Assembly: GCA_029258325.1 (NCBI GenBank)
Contig: JARHZF010000128.1
Span: 1 to 50,256 of the forward strand
Direction of reading: 5' to 3'
DNA: 50,256 nucleotides
Source of the DNA: Anaerobiospirillum sp.
Lineage (GTDB): Bacteria > Pseudomonadota > Gammaproteobacteria > Enterobacterales > Succinivibrionaceae
The notes beneath the pieces are model-generated. The model saw only the letters and a list, made by a program, of their open reading frames with translations, searched no databases and was not told the origin of the DNA. Positions 26,923 to 35,139 of this stretch are shown here, one piece after another. Each line of letters begins with the position of its first letter. The stretch's first letter is position 1. A program made the translations under genes and the position numbers.

Positions 26923-27087
26923 ATGGGTACATTTATTGTTGCATCACTTCTTATTATCGTTTTATATTTCATTATAAAAAAGATGATAAAAGATAAAAAA
27001 GAAGGTAATTGCTGTGGAAGTAGTTGTGGAGGCAGTTGTGGTGGTAGCTGTAATTGTTCACTAGAGCAAAAAGACAAAAAAAATTAA
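26923..27087 (+). CDS. FeoB-associated Cys-rich membrane protein
   Basis: A 54-residue protein: one membrane helix (about residues 3-19), a Lys-rich cytosolic segment, and a Cys/Gly/Ser cluster (NCCGSSCGGSCGGSCNCS) with six Cys. This is the pattern of the FeoB_associated family, often the last gene of feo operons, where it takes the place of FeoC. AAGGAT precedes the ATG by seven bases. It probably binds metal or an Fe-S cluster beside FeoB; this is inferred. Confidence 0.85.
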   Translation: MGTFIVASLLIIVLYFIIKKMIKDKKEGNCCGSSCGGSCGGSCNCSLEQKDKKN

Positions 27088-27108
27088 TATTTCCTCAATA
27101 TTAATAAT

Positions 27109-27135
27109 AAAGTCCAGTTTAATCTGGACTTTTTT
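27109..27135 (+). terminator. Terminator of the feo operon
   Basis: AAAGTCCAG and CTGGACTTT form a perfect 9-bp stem around TTTAAT, followed by T. It begins 22 bp after the last stop. Confidence 0.92.
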
Positions 27136-27200
27136 AGTCTAAAAGTTATTATTAATGTTATATTAGTAATTAATGTTAAAGCAAAATATTAGGATTATTT

Positions 27201-27824
27201 ATGCAAGATTTAGATTATATATACACTAAAAAATTTGCTATCTTTGATATGGATGGTACTTTAATTGATACAGAGCCTCTACATATAAATGCTTGGAACT
27301 ATCTAGCAGATGAATATGGTTATCCTAAATTTGATAGAGATTTTATTCAGCTTGTAGGTGGCAGACCTACTGTTGAAATAGCAAAAGAACTTTTAAAAAC
27401 TTACAATAATAATAGCGATCCTAAAGTTTTATCTGATAGAAAAACAAAAACTTATAGAGAGATGTTTTTACCAAAGGCAGAGATTTTTTCTAATATCTTA
27501 GATATTTTAAAAAATTTAAAACAAAATAAAGCTAAGATTGCTCTTGCAACAGGTTCATATCAAAGAGAAACTTTAATGCTTCTTGATAAATTTAATATAA
27601 AAGATCTCTTTGATGCCATTATTACATCAGATAATGTAAGAAAGCCAAAACCTAATCCTGATATATATGAGCAAGCTTTAGAGGCAATAGGTGGTGATCT
27701 TAATAAGAGAGATGAGGCTATTGTTTTTGAAGATACTAAATTAGGTGTGCAAGGTGTAAAAGCAGCTAAAATTGATTGTGTTTTAGTAAAACAAGGTTCT
27801 ATTGTTGAAATTATTAAAAATTAG
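27201..27824 (+). CDS. HAD-superfamily sugar-phosphate phosphatase (YqaB-like)
   Basis: The 207-residue enzyme has HAD motif I FDMDGTLIDTEP (nucleophile Asp16, acid/base Asp18), motif II in ALATGSYQR, motif III Lys in KPKPNPDIY and motif IV FEDTKLGVQ, with a helical C1 cap between I and II. The cap sequence with GGRPTVEIAKELL resembles YqaB, which acts on fructose 1-phosphate and related substrates; beta-phosphoglucomutase is the alternative. AGGATTATTT precedes the ATG. It is monocistronic. Confidence 0.85.
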   Translation: MQDLDYIYTKKFAIFDMDGTLIDTEPLHINAWNYLADEYGYPKFDRDFIQLVGGRPTVEIAKELLKTYNNNSDPKVLSDRKTKTYREMFLPKAEIFSNILDILKNLKQNKAKIALATGSYQRETLMLLDKFNIKDLFDAIITSDNVRKPKPNPDIYEQALEAIGGDLNKRDEAIVFEDTKLGVQGVKAAKIDCVLVKQGSIVEIIKN

Positions 27825-27837
27825 CTTTACACAAAAA

Positions 27838-27871
27838 ATAAAACGACCCTTTGTAACTAGGATCGTTTTAT
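27838..27871 (+). terminator. Terminator-like hairpin after the HAD gene
   Basis: ATAAAACGA-c-CC pairs with GG-a-TCGTTTTAT around a 10-base loop, 13 bp after the stop codon. The T tract is within the stem end. Confidence 0.65.
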
Positions 27872-28114
27872 AAGCTTTTAGTTATAACTTTTAATACTTT
27901 AAAAGACCTTAAAGCATTCATACCTTCTATGTAGTTATAATCTTATATAATCTTTAAACAAAAATCTTTTTTAGTGCTATATATTATTTTACCTTACTAA
28001 TTATTTGCTCATACTATACTAATAAAAATAATATAGCAAGTAAAATAAACGTTATTCATTAATGTTTTTAAGAATTTTCCATGAAAAAGAGACTAATAAA
28101 TATCTTGTTTAAAT

Positions 28115-28981
28115 TTATTCATCTTCAATTACAGGGAAAGATTCTTTAGGTCTTTCATTAATTTTATCAGAGTCAAAAGCACGTCTTTTATTACAATTAA
28201 TACTATTAATTGCAAACATATCCTGAGCTTTTAGTTCAAAATCAAATACTTTTGAATTTTCTAAAATTCTTTCAGGATGAACTGATTTTGGTATAACTAT
28301 AACACCTCTTTGTATATTCCAACGTAATATAACTTGTGATGGTTTTACTTTATAAAATTCAGCTATAGATACTATTCTTGGATCTACTGTTAAATTATTA
28401 GAATTACCACCTAAAGGAGAATAAGCCTCAAGAGCTATATCATGTTGTTTACAATAAGCTAAAAGTTCATTTTCAGCATTTTCAGGATGACACTCTACTT
28501 GATTGACCATAGGTGTAATAGTGGCACCACATTTTTTTAAATTCTCAAGATGATGAATTTTAAAGTTAGATACACCTATAGCTCTACATAAACCCTCTTT
28601 ATATAGTTTTTCAAGCTCAAGATAAGCTTTTTCATAATTTAAAAAAGGCCAATGTAGTAAATATAGATCAACATAATCTAAGTTTAAACGTTTTAAAGAA
28701 TCTAAAAGACCTTGTCTTGGATTTGCAAAATCATCCTTCCAAAGTTTTGTTGTAATAAAGATATCTTCTCTTTTTATATCAGGAGTTTTATCTAAAAGAC
28801 CAAGACCTACACTTTTTTCATTACAGTAAATACGAGCTGTATCTATATGTCTATAACCATATTCAATAGCTGTTCTTACTACAGAGCGTGTAATTTCACC
28901 TTTAGGTGTTCTAAACACACCTAAACCTAATAATGGCATTGAAACACCATTATTTAAAATAATATCTTTTTTAATGTGCAT
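28115..28981 (-). CDS. Aldo/keto reductase (AKR5, DkgA-like)
   Basis: The 288-residue NADPH-dependent reductase has the AKR tetrad: Asp in YRHIDTARIYCNE with catalytic Tyr, Lys in FITTKLW, and His in LYLLHWP. GVSNF, NQVECHPE and the C-terminal IPKSVHPERILEN coenzyme-binding segment are also present. Its sequence is most like bacterial 2,5-diketo-D-gluconate or methylglyoxal reductases; the exact substrate cannot be told. It is third in a tight group after the SHMT-like gene and dusA, with 17 bp to dusA. Confidence 0.9.
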   Translation of the reverse strand: MHIKKDIILNNGVSMPLLGLGVFRTPKGEITRSVVRTAIEYGYRHIDTARIYCNEKSVGLGLLDKTPDIKREDIFITTKLWKDDFANPRQGLLDSLKRLNLDYVDLYLLHWPFLNYEKAYLELEKLYKEGLCRAIGVSNFKIHHLENLKKCGATITPMVNQVECHPENAENELLAYCKQHDIALEAYSPLGGNSNNLTVDPRIVSIAEFYKVKPSQVILRWNIQRGVIVIPKSVHPERILENSKVFDFELKAQDMFAINSINCNKRRAFDSDKINERPKESFPVIEDE

Positions 28982-28998
28982 ATTTAGCCCTTAAATGT

Positions 28999-29982
28999 TT
29001 AATATTGAAGCTTTTTCATAGCATCAACAATAACATTTTCATCAGCTCCTAAAGCATTCATATTTTCAGATAAATAACGTCTATATTGTCTTGCATTTTT
29101 ACATGAGTTATACATGCCTAATAAATGGCGTGCAAAGTGATGTAATGCTATATTTTCATTAAGACAATCACGAGCTTTATCTATCATAAGAGCCATTACT
29201 TCATCACGAGATAAAATAGGTGTCTCTTTATCAAAAATTTGATTATCAACAGATGCTAATATATAAGGAGTATCAATAATAGCTCGTCCTAACATCACAC
29301 CATCTACATGTTGTAGATGCTCTTTACAATCATCAATAGTTAAAATGCCACCATTTATAGTTATATAGAGATCTTTAAAAAGTTTTTTAATCTCATATAC
29401 TCTATTGTAATCAAGAGGTGGTATTTGTCTATTTTCCTTTGGAGATAATCCTGTAAGCCATGCTTTTCTTGCATGTAATATAATGTGACGACAACCAGCT
29501 TTATAAATAGTCTCAATTAATTTATAAGTAAAATCAAAGCTATCTTCAAGATCAACACCTATACGTGTTTTAACACTAACAGGTATAGGCACACTATCTT
29601 GCATAGCTTTATAACAATCAGCTATAACTTGAGGTGTCTTCATAAGACAAGCTCCAAAGTTACCTGATTGTACTTTATCAGATGGGCAACCTGCATTTAA
29701 ATTAATTTCGCAATAGCCAAATTCATAACCTTTTTTAGAGGCAAAGGCTAATTTTTTATAGTCACTACCACCTAATTGTAAAACTACATTACCCTCTTCT
29801 TCTTTATTAAATTTTAATAAATTATCTCTACCATGAAATATTGCATCAGCTGCAATCATTTCTGTATAAAGCATGGCTTCTTTGCTCATAACACGAGCCA
29901 TGCGTCTAAATGTAGAGTCAGTATAATCAATCATAGGCGCAATAGAAAATCTATGTGCCTTATTAAATACAAAATCACTCAT
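28999..29982 (-). CDS. dusA: tRNA-dihydrouridine synthase DusA
   Basis: DusA reduces uridines 20/20a in the tRNA D-loop with FMN and NADPH. The 327-residue protein has FSIAPMIDYTD, the catalytic Cys99 in NLNAGCPSDKVQ, the FMN-binding VKTRIGVD and ITINGGI, and the DusA-specific segment SPKENRQIPPLDY. The length equals the family norm. Its ATG overlaps the stop of the SHMT-like gene by one base, so translation is coupled. Confidence 0.94.
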   Translation of the reverse strand: MSDFVFNKAHRFSIAPMIDYTDSTFRRMARVMSKEAMLYTEMIAADAIFHGRDNLLKFNKEEEGNVVLQLGGSDYKKLAFASKKGYEFGYCEINLNAGCPSDKVQSGNFGACLMKTPQVIADCYKAMQDSVPIPVSVKTRIGVDLEDSFDFTYKLIETIYKAGCRHIILHARKAWLTGLSPKENRQIPPLDYNRVYEIKKLFKDLYITINGGILTIDDCKEHLQHVDGVMLGRAIIDTPYILASVDNQIFDKETPILSRDEVMALMIDKARDCLNENIALHHFARHLLGMYNSCKNARQYRRYLSENMNALGADENVIVDAMKKLQY

Positions 29983-31319
29983 TATTTTCTTGATTTAGTC
30001 ATATAACGTCTAAATAGAGCTATACGAGACTCATGAATTGAGTCACACATTTGAATACTATCTTTTTTCATATAGCCTATTTGAGTTAAATTTTCTTTTA
30101 CCTTAGTGCAAAGCCATCCTTCAAAGAAAGTAGGTAAACCTACTGTTGTTACAGAAATTAATTCACGTAATTCTTTAGTATTATCTTCATTTGGCTTTAA
30201 TAAGAATTTAGCAATACTTTCACCTATTTTTTGTAAGTCACTATCAGCTATACCTCGAGTAGTACAAGGTAGTGATGAAAAGCGTATAGCATCATATTTA
30301 ATATTAGGATCATTAGTTGCAACTTGGCATATTCTAACACTAATACCTACATCATTTAATAATTCTTGAGCACCACGAGCTGAAATTGCTAAATTTTTAG
30401 AATCAACAATAACTAAATGAGACTCTGATGTATCACAAATTACATGAAGACCTGACTTTTTAAAAGTCTCAGCTAAGGTTCTTGCATTATCTACTACAGC
30501 ATGTGTATAGCTTCTATATCTTGTATGCTCCATCTCATGGATACGAGCTGCTAGTGCTGCAAGTTGTGATGTTTGTAAACCTAGATGATTTGATGATACA
30601 GCTGTTCTATCAATAGCTGATGCTAATTCTTTTTTACATAAGATAACAGCAGCTTGAGGTCCTTGCATAGGACCGTGAGATGTAAAGGTAACAACATCAG
30701 CATAAGGTATAGGTGTCTTCATAGCACCACCTGCTATAAGACCTGCTATTTGTGAGATATCACACCAAAGATAAGCACCACATTCTTTAGCTACTTTTGA
30801 GATACGCTCATAATCAATTTCAAGAGGATAATTAACTGGAGATAAAATAATTAACTTTGGATTACATTCTTTTGCTTGTTTTTCAAAGTTATCATAATCA
30901 ATAATGCCAGTTTTAGCATCCATACCAAAGTTTACAAATCTAAAGGCAAGTGCTTCTGTATTACAATGTTCTTTTTTACGTAAATTTAAAGACATAACAA
31001 CATCACCACGTGTAGTTATACTTTGAAATACTACACGAGATGCAGCCTCAATAGTCACAGCACGAACATTTGCATGATCTGCTTTAAATAAATTACAAAG
31101 TCTATTTGCAGTTAATTGCTCTAAACCTATAGCCTGTACTTGTGTTGGATAATCAGTTGAATTGATTAAAATAGAACCTAAAATTGATGAGCAAAGAGGA
31201 GATTGACTATTTTCATCAGGAACAAACGATAAAGACAAACGTTGATGCTCAAGCTCACTTTCAAAATAAGTAAATAAATCAGGATCAAAGCCTCGAATAA
31301 TGTTTAGAGGATTTATCAT
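29982..31319 (-). CDS. Serine hydroxymethyltransferase-like protein lacking the PLP lysine
   Basis: The 445-residue protein aligns with GlyA over its length (IIDYDNFEKQAKECNPKLII; GAYLWCDISQIAGLIAGG; a C-terminal TTRG segment). The PLP-lysine motif of GlyA, VVTTTTHKTLAGPRGG, reads VVTFTSHGPMQGPQAA: the Schiff-base Lys is Gly216. The substrate loop KYAEGYPGKRYYGG with its key Tyr and Glu is reduced to S-T-D-Y-P-T-Q, and the His stacking on PLP is Gln190; Asp187 is kept. Normal SHMT chemistry is therefore improbable. The frame is intact, AGGAG precedes the ATG, and dusA is translationally coupled, so it looks like a maintained pseudoenzyme. A true glyA should exist elsewhere. Confidence 0.8.
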   Translation of the reverse strand: MINPLNIIRGFDPDLFTYFESELEHQRLSLSFVPDENSQSPLCSSILGSILINSTDYPTQVQAIGLEQLTANRLCNLFKADHANVRAVTIEAASRVVFQSITTRGDVVMSLNLRKKEHCNTEALAFRFVNFGMDAKTGIIDYDNFEKQAKECNPKLIILSPVNYPLEIDYERISKVAKECGAYLWCDISQIAGLIAGGAMKTPIPYADVVTFTSHGPMQGPQAAVILCKKELASAIDRTAVSSNHLGLQTSQLAALAARIHEMEHTRYRSYTHAVVDNARTLAETFKKSGLHVICDTSESHLVIVDSKNLAISARGAQELLNDVGISVRICQVATNDPNIKYDAIRFSSLPCTTRGIADSDLQKIGESIAKFLLKPNEDNTKELRELISVTTVGLPTFFEGWLCTKVKENLTQIGYMKKDSIQMCDSIHESRIALFRRYMTKSRK

Positions 31320-31341
31320 AACTCTTGCTCCTTGATAAATA

Positions 31342-31380
31342 TAAGACTTAGTTTTATTACCTATTTATAGCTAAGTCTTA
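31342..31380 (-). terminator. Hairpin after the SLC13 transporter gene
   Basis: TAAGACTTAG and CTAAGTCTTA are perfectly inverted around 19 bases, 28 bp after the transporter stop. The T tract is weak, so it may be a partial terminator that lets some transcripts run into the SHMT-like gene. Confidence 0.5.
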
Positions 31381-31408
31381 AAAGACAGTGAATCAAAAAC
31401 TTTTATAA

Positions 31409-32680
31409 TTAAACTTTATCTGGGAAAAATGGCCAGAAAAATGGAATTACTATTATACATACCAAAAATGATATTAATAATATAGGTGTTCCAACTACAA
31501 GGTAATCTTTAAATTTAAATTTACCAGGACCCATAACTAATGTATTTGGAGGTGTTGCAACAGGAGTTGTAAAAGCACAACTTGCAGCCATTGCAATAGC
31601 CATTAATACAGGATATGGAGATGCACCCATCTCTTGAGCTATAGAAATTCCTATAGGACAAAGAAGAGCTGCAGCTGCTGTATTTGACATAAATTGAGTT
31701 AAACCACAAGATAGAACAAATAAAACAGACATAAAGAACATAGGAGATGGATTATCACCTACAATACCTACAACAGATTGAGCTATTAACTTACCTGCAC
31801 CTGTTTCATCTAAAGCCTGTGCTAAAGGTAGCATACCTGCAAAGAGGAATATAGTTACCCAATCTATACTACTGTAAGCTTGTCTTTCTGTTAATACACC
31901 TGTAAGTACAAGCAATATAGCACCAGATATAGCAACCATTTCAGTAGTTAAACCTGGAATACCAAAAACAATACCTACTATTACATATAGTAAGACAGCA
32001 ATACAAATTTTACCTTGACGTGGGGAGCCACTTAAGCCTTCTGTTGCTTCAACAGACACTAAATCTGCCATATTCTTTGGAGTTAATCTTCTACCTAGTG
32101 TTACCATATAGATAACAGATACTATAGAAAGAGGAATACCTACATAGGCAAATTCAAAAAAACTAAAAGGTGCAATACCTGCACTTTCAAGAGCACCTGC
32201 TGCAATAATATTTGGTGGTGTACCTACCATAGTAATTGTACCACCTGTATTTGCAGCTATGGCAAGACCTATAAGTAAAGGAGATGCAGGTAATCTACTT
32301 GCAATACAAATACCTATAATTACAGGCATAAAGCAAGCCACTGTTCCTGTATTTGAAGCAAGAGATGACATAATTATAGTAAGTAGCATCATTGCTGTCA
32401 TTAAAGGTACTTCTTTTGTACCTACTTTTTTAACAACAATATTACCAATAGCCTGTGCAAGCCCCGATTCCAACATGGCAGCACCAACTATAAACATACC
32501 TGCAAATAAAACTACAGTTGGATTTGATAAACCTGAAAATACTTGTTTTGGAGTTAAAACACCAAAGATACCTAAAGCTATAGTTGCACCCATTGCTGTA
32601 ATTGCAATTGGAATTATTTCTGTTATAAACAAAAATGCGACAACGCCCAATACAATTAATGTAATAACAGCATTATCCAT
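31409..32680 (-). CDS. SLC13/DASS-family anion permease
   Basis: The 423-residue inner-membrane protein has about ten to eleven membrane segments and two re-entrant SNT-type motifs (SSLASNTGTVA and MSNTAAAALL), followed in each half by a Pro-rich signature (TMVGTPPNIIAAG and TPVATPPNTLVMGPG). These mark the Na+-coupled dicarboxylate/sulphate symporter superfamily. Substrates are probably C4-dicarboxylates or a similar anion; the sequence does not decide. AAGGAG lies 6-7 bases before the ATG. Confidence 0.88.
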   Translation of the reverse strand: MDNAVITLIVLGVVAFLFITEIIPIAITAMGATIALGIFGVLTPKQVFSGLSNPTVVLFAGMFIVGAAMLESGLAQAIGNIVVKKVGTKEVPLMTAMMLLTIIMSSLASNTGTVACFMPVIIGICIASRLPASPLLIGLAIAANTGGTITMVGTPPNIIAAGALESAGIAPFSFFEFAYVGIPLSIVSVIYMVTLGRRLTPKNMADLVSVEATEGLSGSPRQGKICIAVLLYVIVGIVFGIPGLTTEMVAISGAILLVLTGVLTERQAYSSIDWVTIFLFAGMLPLAQALDETGAGKLIAQSVVGIVGDNPSPMFFMSVLFVLSCGLTQFMSNTAAAALLCPIGISIAQEMGASPYPVLMAIAMAASCAFTTPVATPPNTLVMGPGKFKFKDYLVVGTPILLISFLVCIIVIPFFWPFFPDKV

Positions 32681-32752
32681 GATATCTCCTTTTATACATA
32701 AAATTTGTAATTAATATATAATAGAAACATTATTTTGATAAAGATTATTATT

Positions 32753-33019
32753 ATGATTGAAATCACATTTAGCCCAATAAAATTTGCAATTTTTTTAATA
32801 GTTGCGTTATTTAGCACAATCTTATTTAAACTTATTTTAGGAGAAAAAAGAGATAGATACTTTAAAGTAACTTTAAGTAAATCTCTTTTTAATCAAAGAG
32901 GTGCTTTAGCAAATGCTATATCTTTAGGCTATCCTAAAAATTTAAAAGGTTTTTTATTGTTTTTGCTTTTAATTTTACTTTATGCAATAGAGTATATTTT
33001 TATAATGATATTTTTTTAA
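32753..33019 (+). CDS. Small membrane protein of unknown function
   Basis: An 88-residue protein with two hydrophobic segments (about residues 8-26 and 62-86) and a basic cytosolic loop between them (GEKRDRYFKVTLSK, NQRGALANAISLGYP). I do not recognise the family. The ATG at 32753 is preferred over an in-frame TTG at 32735; no strong ribosome-binding site is visible for either. It is divergent from the SLC13 gene. Confidence 0.55.
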   Translation: MIEITFSPIKFAIFLIVALFSTILFKLILGEKRDRYFKVTLSKSLFNQRGALANAISLGYPKNLKGFLLFLLLILLYAIEYIFIMIFF

Positions 33020-33364
33020 TACTTAATATAAGTTAGGATATCTCTTATTTTTAGTAAAAAATATATATTTATATCTATATAAAAGAAAGTTTTTTTATTA
33101 TTAATTACTATTAATAATATGACTTTTTTTATGATCTAAATCAAAATTAATAAGATTAGGTTAAATATATACTTGCATATAGGTATTATAAATAGGTATT
33201 CTCAAAGGTTGAGCTTAAGATAAATAGATTGTTTTACTTCTTACTTAAAGATAAGAATTTGGCAGTTTATGACAATATCTTATTTAAAAATAAGGTATTT
33301 TTAATAAAAATCATATTTTTTTGCCTAAAAAATTAGCTTTTTTATGCTAAAATAACTAATTGTT
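33020..33364. other. Intergenic region upstream of the MepM-type gene
   Basis: About 345 bp without a gene. It has a hairpin with T tract (33277-33302) and, closer to the start, TTAGC, 8 bases, GCTAA (about 33339-33356), which could be part of an operator. Nothing else is clear. Confidence 0.55.
33277..33302 (+). terminator. Terminator-like hairpin
   Basis: CTTATTT-AA-AAATAAG with flanking TA pairs, then GTATTTTT. It lies between the small membrane protein and the M23 gene and may end the former transcript or attenuate the latter. Confidence 0.4.
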
Positions 33365-35110
33365 ATGATAAATATAAGAGTCCAAAAAAGAAAATTTCAA
33401 GAAGATTATATTGCTGTTAAAAGTAATTTAAGTGCTTTAGTCATACCTAAAGGGCATATTCTTGGTATATGTGCAATTTTTGCTGTATCAACACTTATGA
33501 CGATACCAGCAGGATTTTTTGTGCATGATAATTCCTTAAATGCTCAAAATAAAGTCATAACAAATGAATACCTTGAAACTAATGAACATGTTAGTGCTGA
33601 AAATATCATTGTATCTGAACAAAATATAGCTAAAGAAAACTTTGAAGATTTTGATATTCCATCAACTCTCTTTAAAGATGAAGTATTAAAAGATAGTGTT
33701 GAAACAAAAGAAGTACTAACTAAAAAAGAAATTGAAAAAAGACAAAGCGATTATCTATTCCTAGCTCGTACTGTAAATGCTGTTGTAACTAATTCTTTTG
33801 TTAAGAAAAACGAAGAAATTATTGCAAAAGCAGAGCAAAAAGTTGAAAAAGTAAGACCTACTGGCGATTGGTATGAGCAAACAGTAAATCCAGGTGATTC
33901 TTTATCTTCTATATTTAAATTCTTAAATATACCTTATGCTACTTTAAATAAAATAACTAAAGTAGACTCACGTGGTATTGCTCTTAACTTACAAATAGGT
34001 CAAAAGATCCATTTTCTTGTTAAAGATGATATTGTTCTTGAAATGGTAAAACCTATTAATGATAAAGAACAAGTAAGATTTACTCGTCTTCAAGGTGCTG
34101 ATAATTTTGAAATTGTTATAGAAGATCTAAATACACATATACCAAATGCTTCAACTATAATAAAAGCAGCTATTACCATGCCTCTTGCTATAGCAGGTCA
34201 AAAAGAGCGTGAACTTTTAGAGGAAAAACGCCAACTTGCTCTAAAGCTTGAGATGGAACGCCGTAAAAAGGAAAATATAAATCCAAATAGACCAAGACTT
34301 ATTATTGCTACTATTAAAAAAGGCGAGAGCTTTAACCAATCAGCAAGAAAAGCAGGTCTTACCCCAAATGAAATTGCTACAGTTGAGAAAAACTTTAGTA
34401 AATCTAAATTACAATCTTTAAAAGAAGGTGATAGCTATCGTGTACTCTTTAGTGCTATAGGTACTAATGCCTTAATGAATGCCATTGAGTTTAAAACTAA
34501 AGATGCAGGTAAGATGAGCATTTTTAGAAATACTCAAGATGGTGGTTTTTATGATGAGAAAAACTATACCCCTATAGCAGGTATATTTAGACGTTTCCCT
34601 CTTGCAGGTCAAATTAAGATTAATTCTCAATTTAATCCATATAGACGCCACCCTGTAACAGGTCGTATAACACCACATAAAGGCGTGGATTTTAAAGCTA
34701 TTGTAGGTACACCTGTATATGCACCTGCAGATGGTGAAGTAATCTTTGCAGGCTATCAAAGAGCTGCAGGTTACTATATGATTATAAGACATCAAAGCAA
34801 TTTCTCTACTGTATATATGCACTTATCTAAGATAGAAGTATCTAAAAATGATAAAGTTGTAGTAGGTCAGCTAATTGCCAAAACAGGAAATACAGGTAGA
34901 ACTACAGGTCCACACCTCCATTATGAGGTTCGTATAAATGATAGACCTGTAGATCCACTTAAGATTGAATTGCCAAAATCAAGCAATCCAAATCTTGCAA
35001 ATCAGCAAAAAGAAGCTTTTGCTGCTAATGTTAAAAAATTTAAAACAGAGCTATATAAAGATTCTTTAGCTCTTACTTCAAATCAAAACACTAACGAAAA
35101 AACTAAATAA
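33365..35110 (+). CDS. mepM: MepM-type M23 peptidoglycan DD-endopeptidase
   Basis: MepM cuts peptidoglycan cross-links for cell elongation. The 581-residue protein has an N-terminal cytosolic tail, one membrane segment (about 33-52, IPKGHILGICAIFAVSTLM), a coiled region, an OapA/LysM-like domain (about 168-220, VNPGDSLSSIFKFLNIPY), a second domain near 310-400, and an M23 domain (about 430-545). Zinc ligands are the His and Asp of PHKGVDF and the His of GPHLHYEV. It is longer than E. coli MepM (440). A RocB-like gene follows after 29 bp. Confidence 0.9.
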   Translation: MINIRVQKRKFQEDYIAVKSNLSALVIPKGHILGICAIFAVSTLMTIPAGFFVHDNSLNAQNKVITNEYLETNEHVSAENIIVSEQNIAKENFEDFDIPSTLFKDEVLKDSVETKEVLTKKEIEKRQSDYLFLARTVNAVVTNSFVKKNEEIIAKAEQKVEKVRPTGDWYEQTVNPGDSLSSIFKFLNIPYATLNKITKVDSRGIALNLQIGQKIHFLVKDDIVLEMVKPINDKEQVRFTRLQGADNFEIVIEDLNTHIPNASTIIKAAITMPLAIAGQKERELLEEKRQLALKLEMERRKKENINPNRPRLIIATIKKGESFNQSARKAGLTPNEIATVEKNFSKSKLQSLKEGDSYRVLFSAIGTNALMNAIEFKTKDAGKMSIFRNTQDGGFYDEKNYTPIAGIFRRFPLAGQIKINSQFNPYRRHPVTGRITPHKGVDFKAIVGTPVYAPADGEVIFAGYQRAAGYYMIIRHQSNFSTVYMHLSKIEVSKNDKVVVGQLIAKTGNTGRTTGPHLHYEVRINDRPVDPLKIELPKSSNPNLANQQKEAFAANVKKFKTELYKDSLALTSNQNTNEKTK

Positions 35111-35139
35111 TTAGTTTTTGTAAAATAAGGTTTATTAAA

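Noticed and set aside
30106-30369. Plus-strand frame opposite the SHMT-like gene
   Set aside because: It lies antisense inside a well-supported gene, and its composition reflects that gene's codons.
33339-33356. Second DtxR/MntR-like site (TTAGC, 8 bases, GCTAA) before the MepM-type gene
   Set aside because: The spacer is twice that of the feo site and the centre is a T run, so a chance hairpin is more likely.
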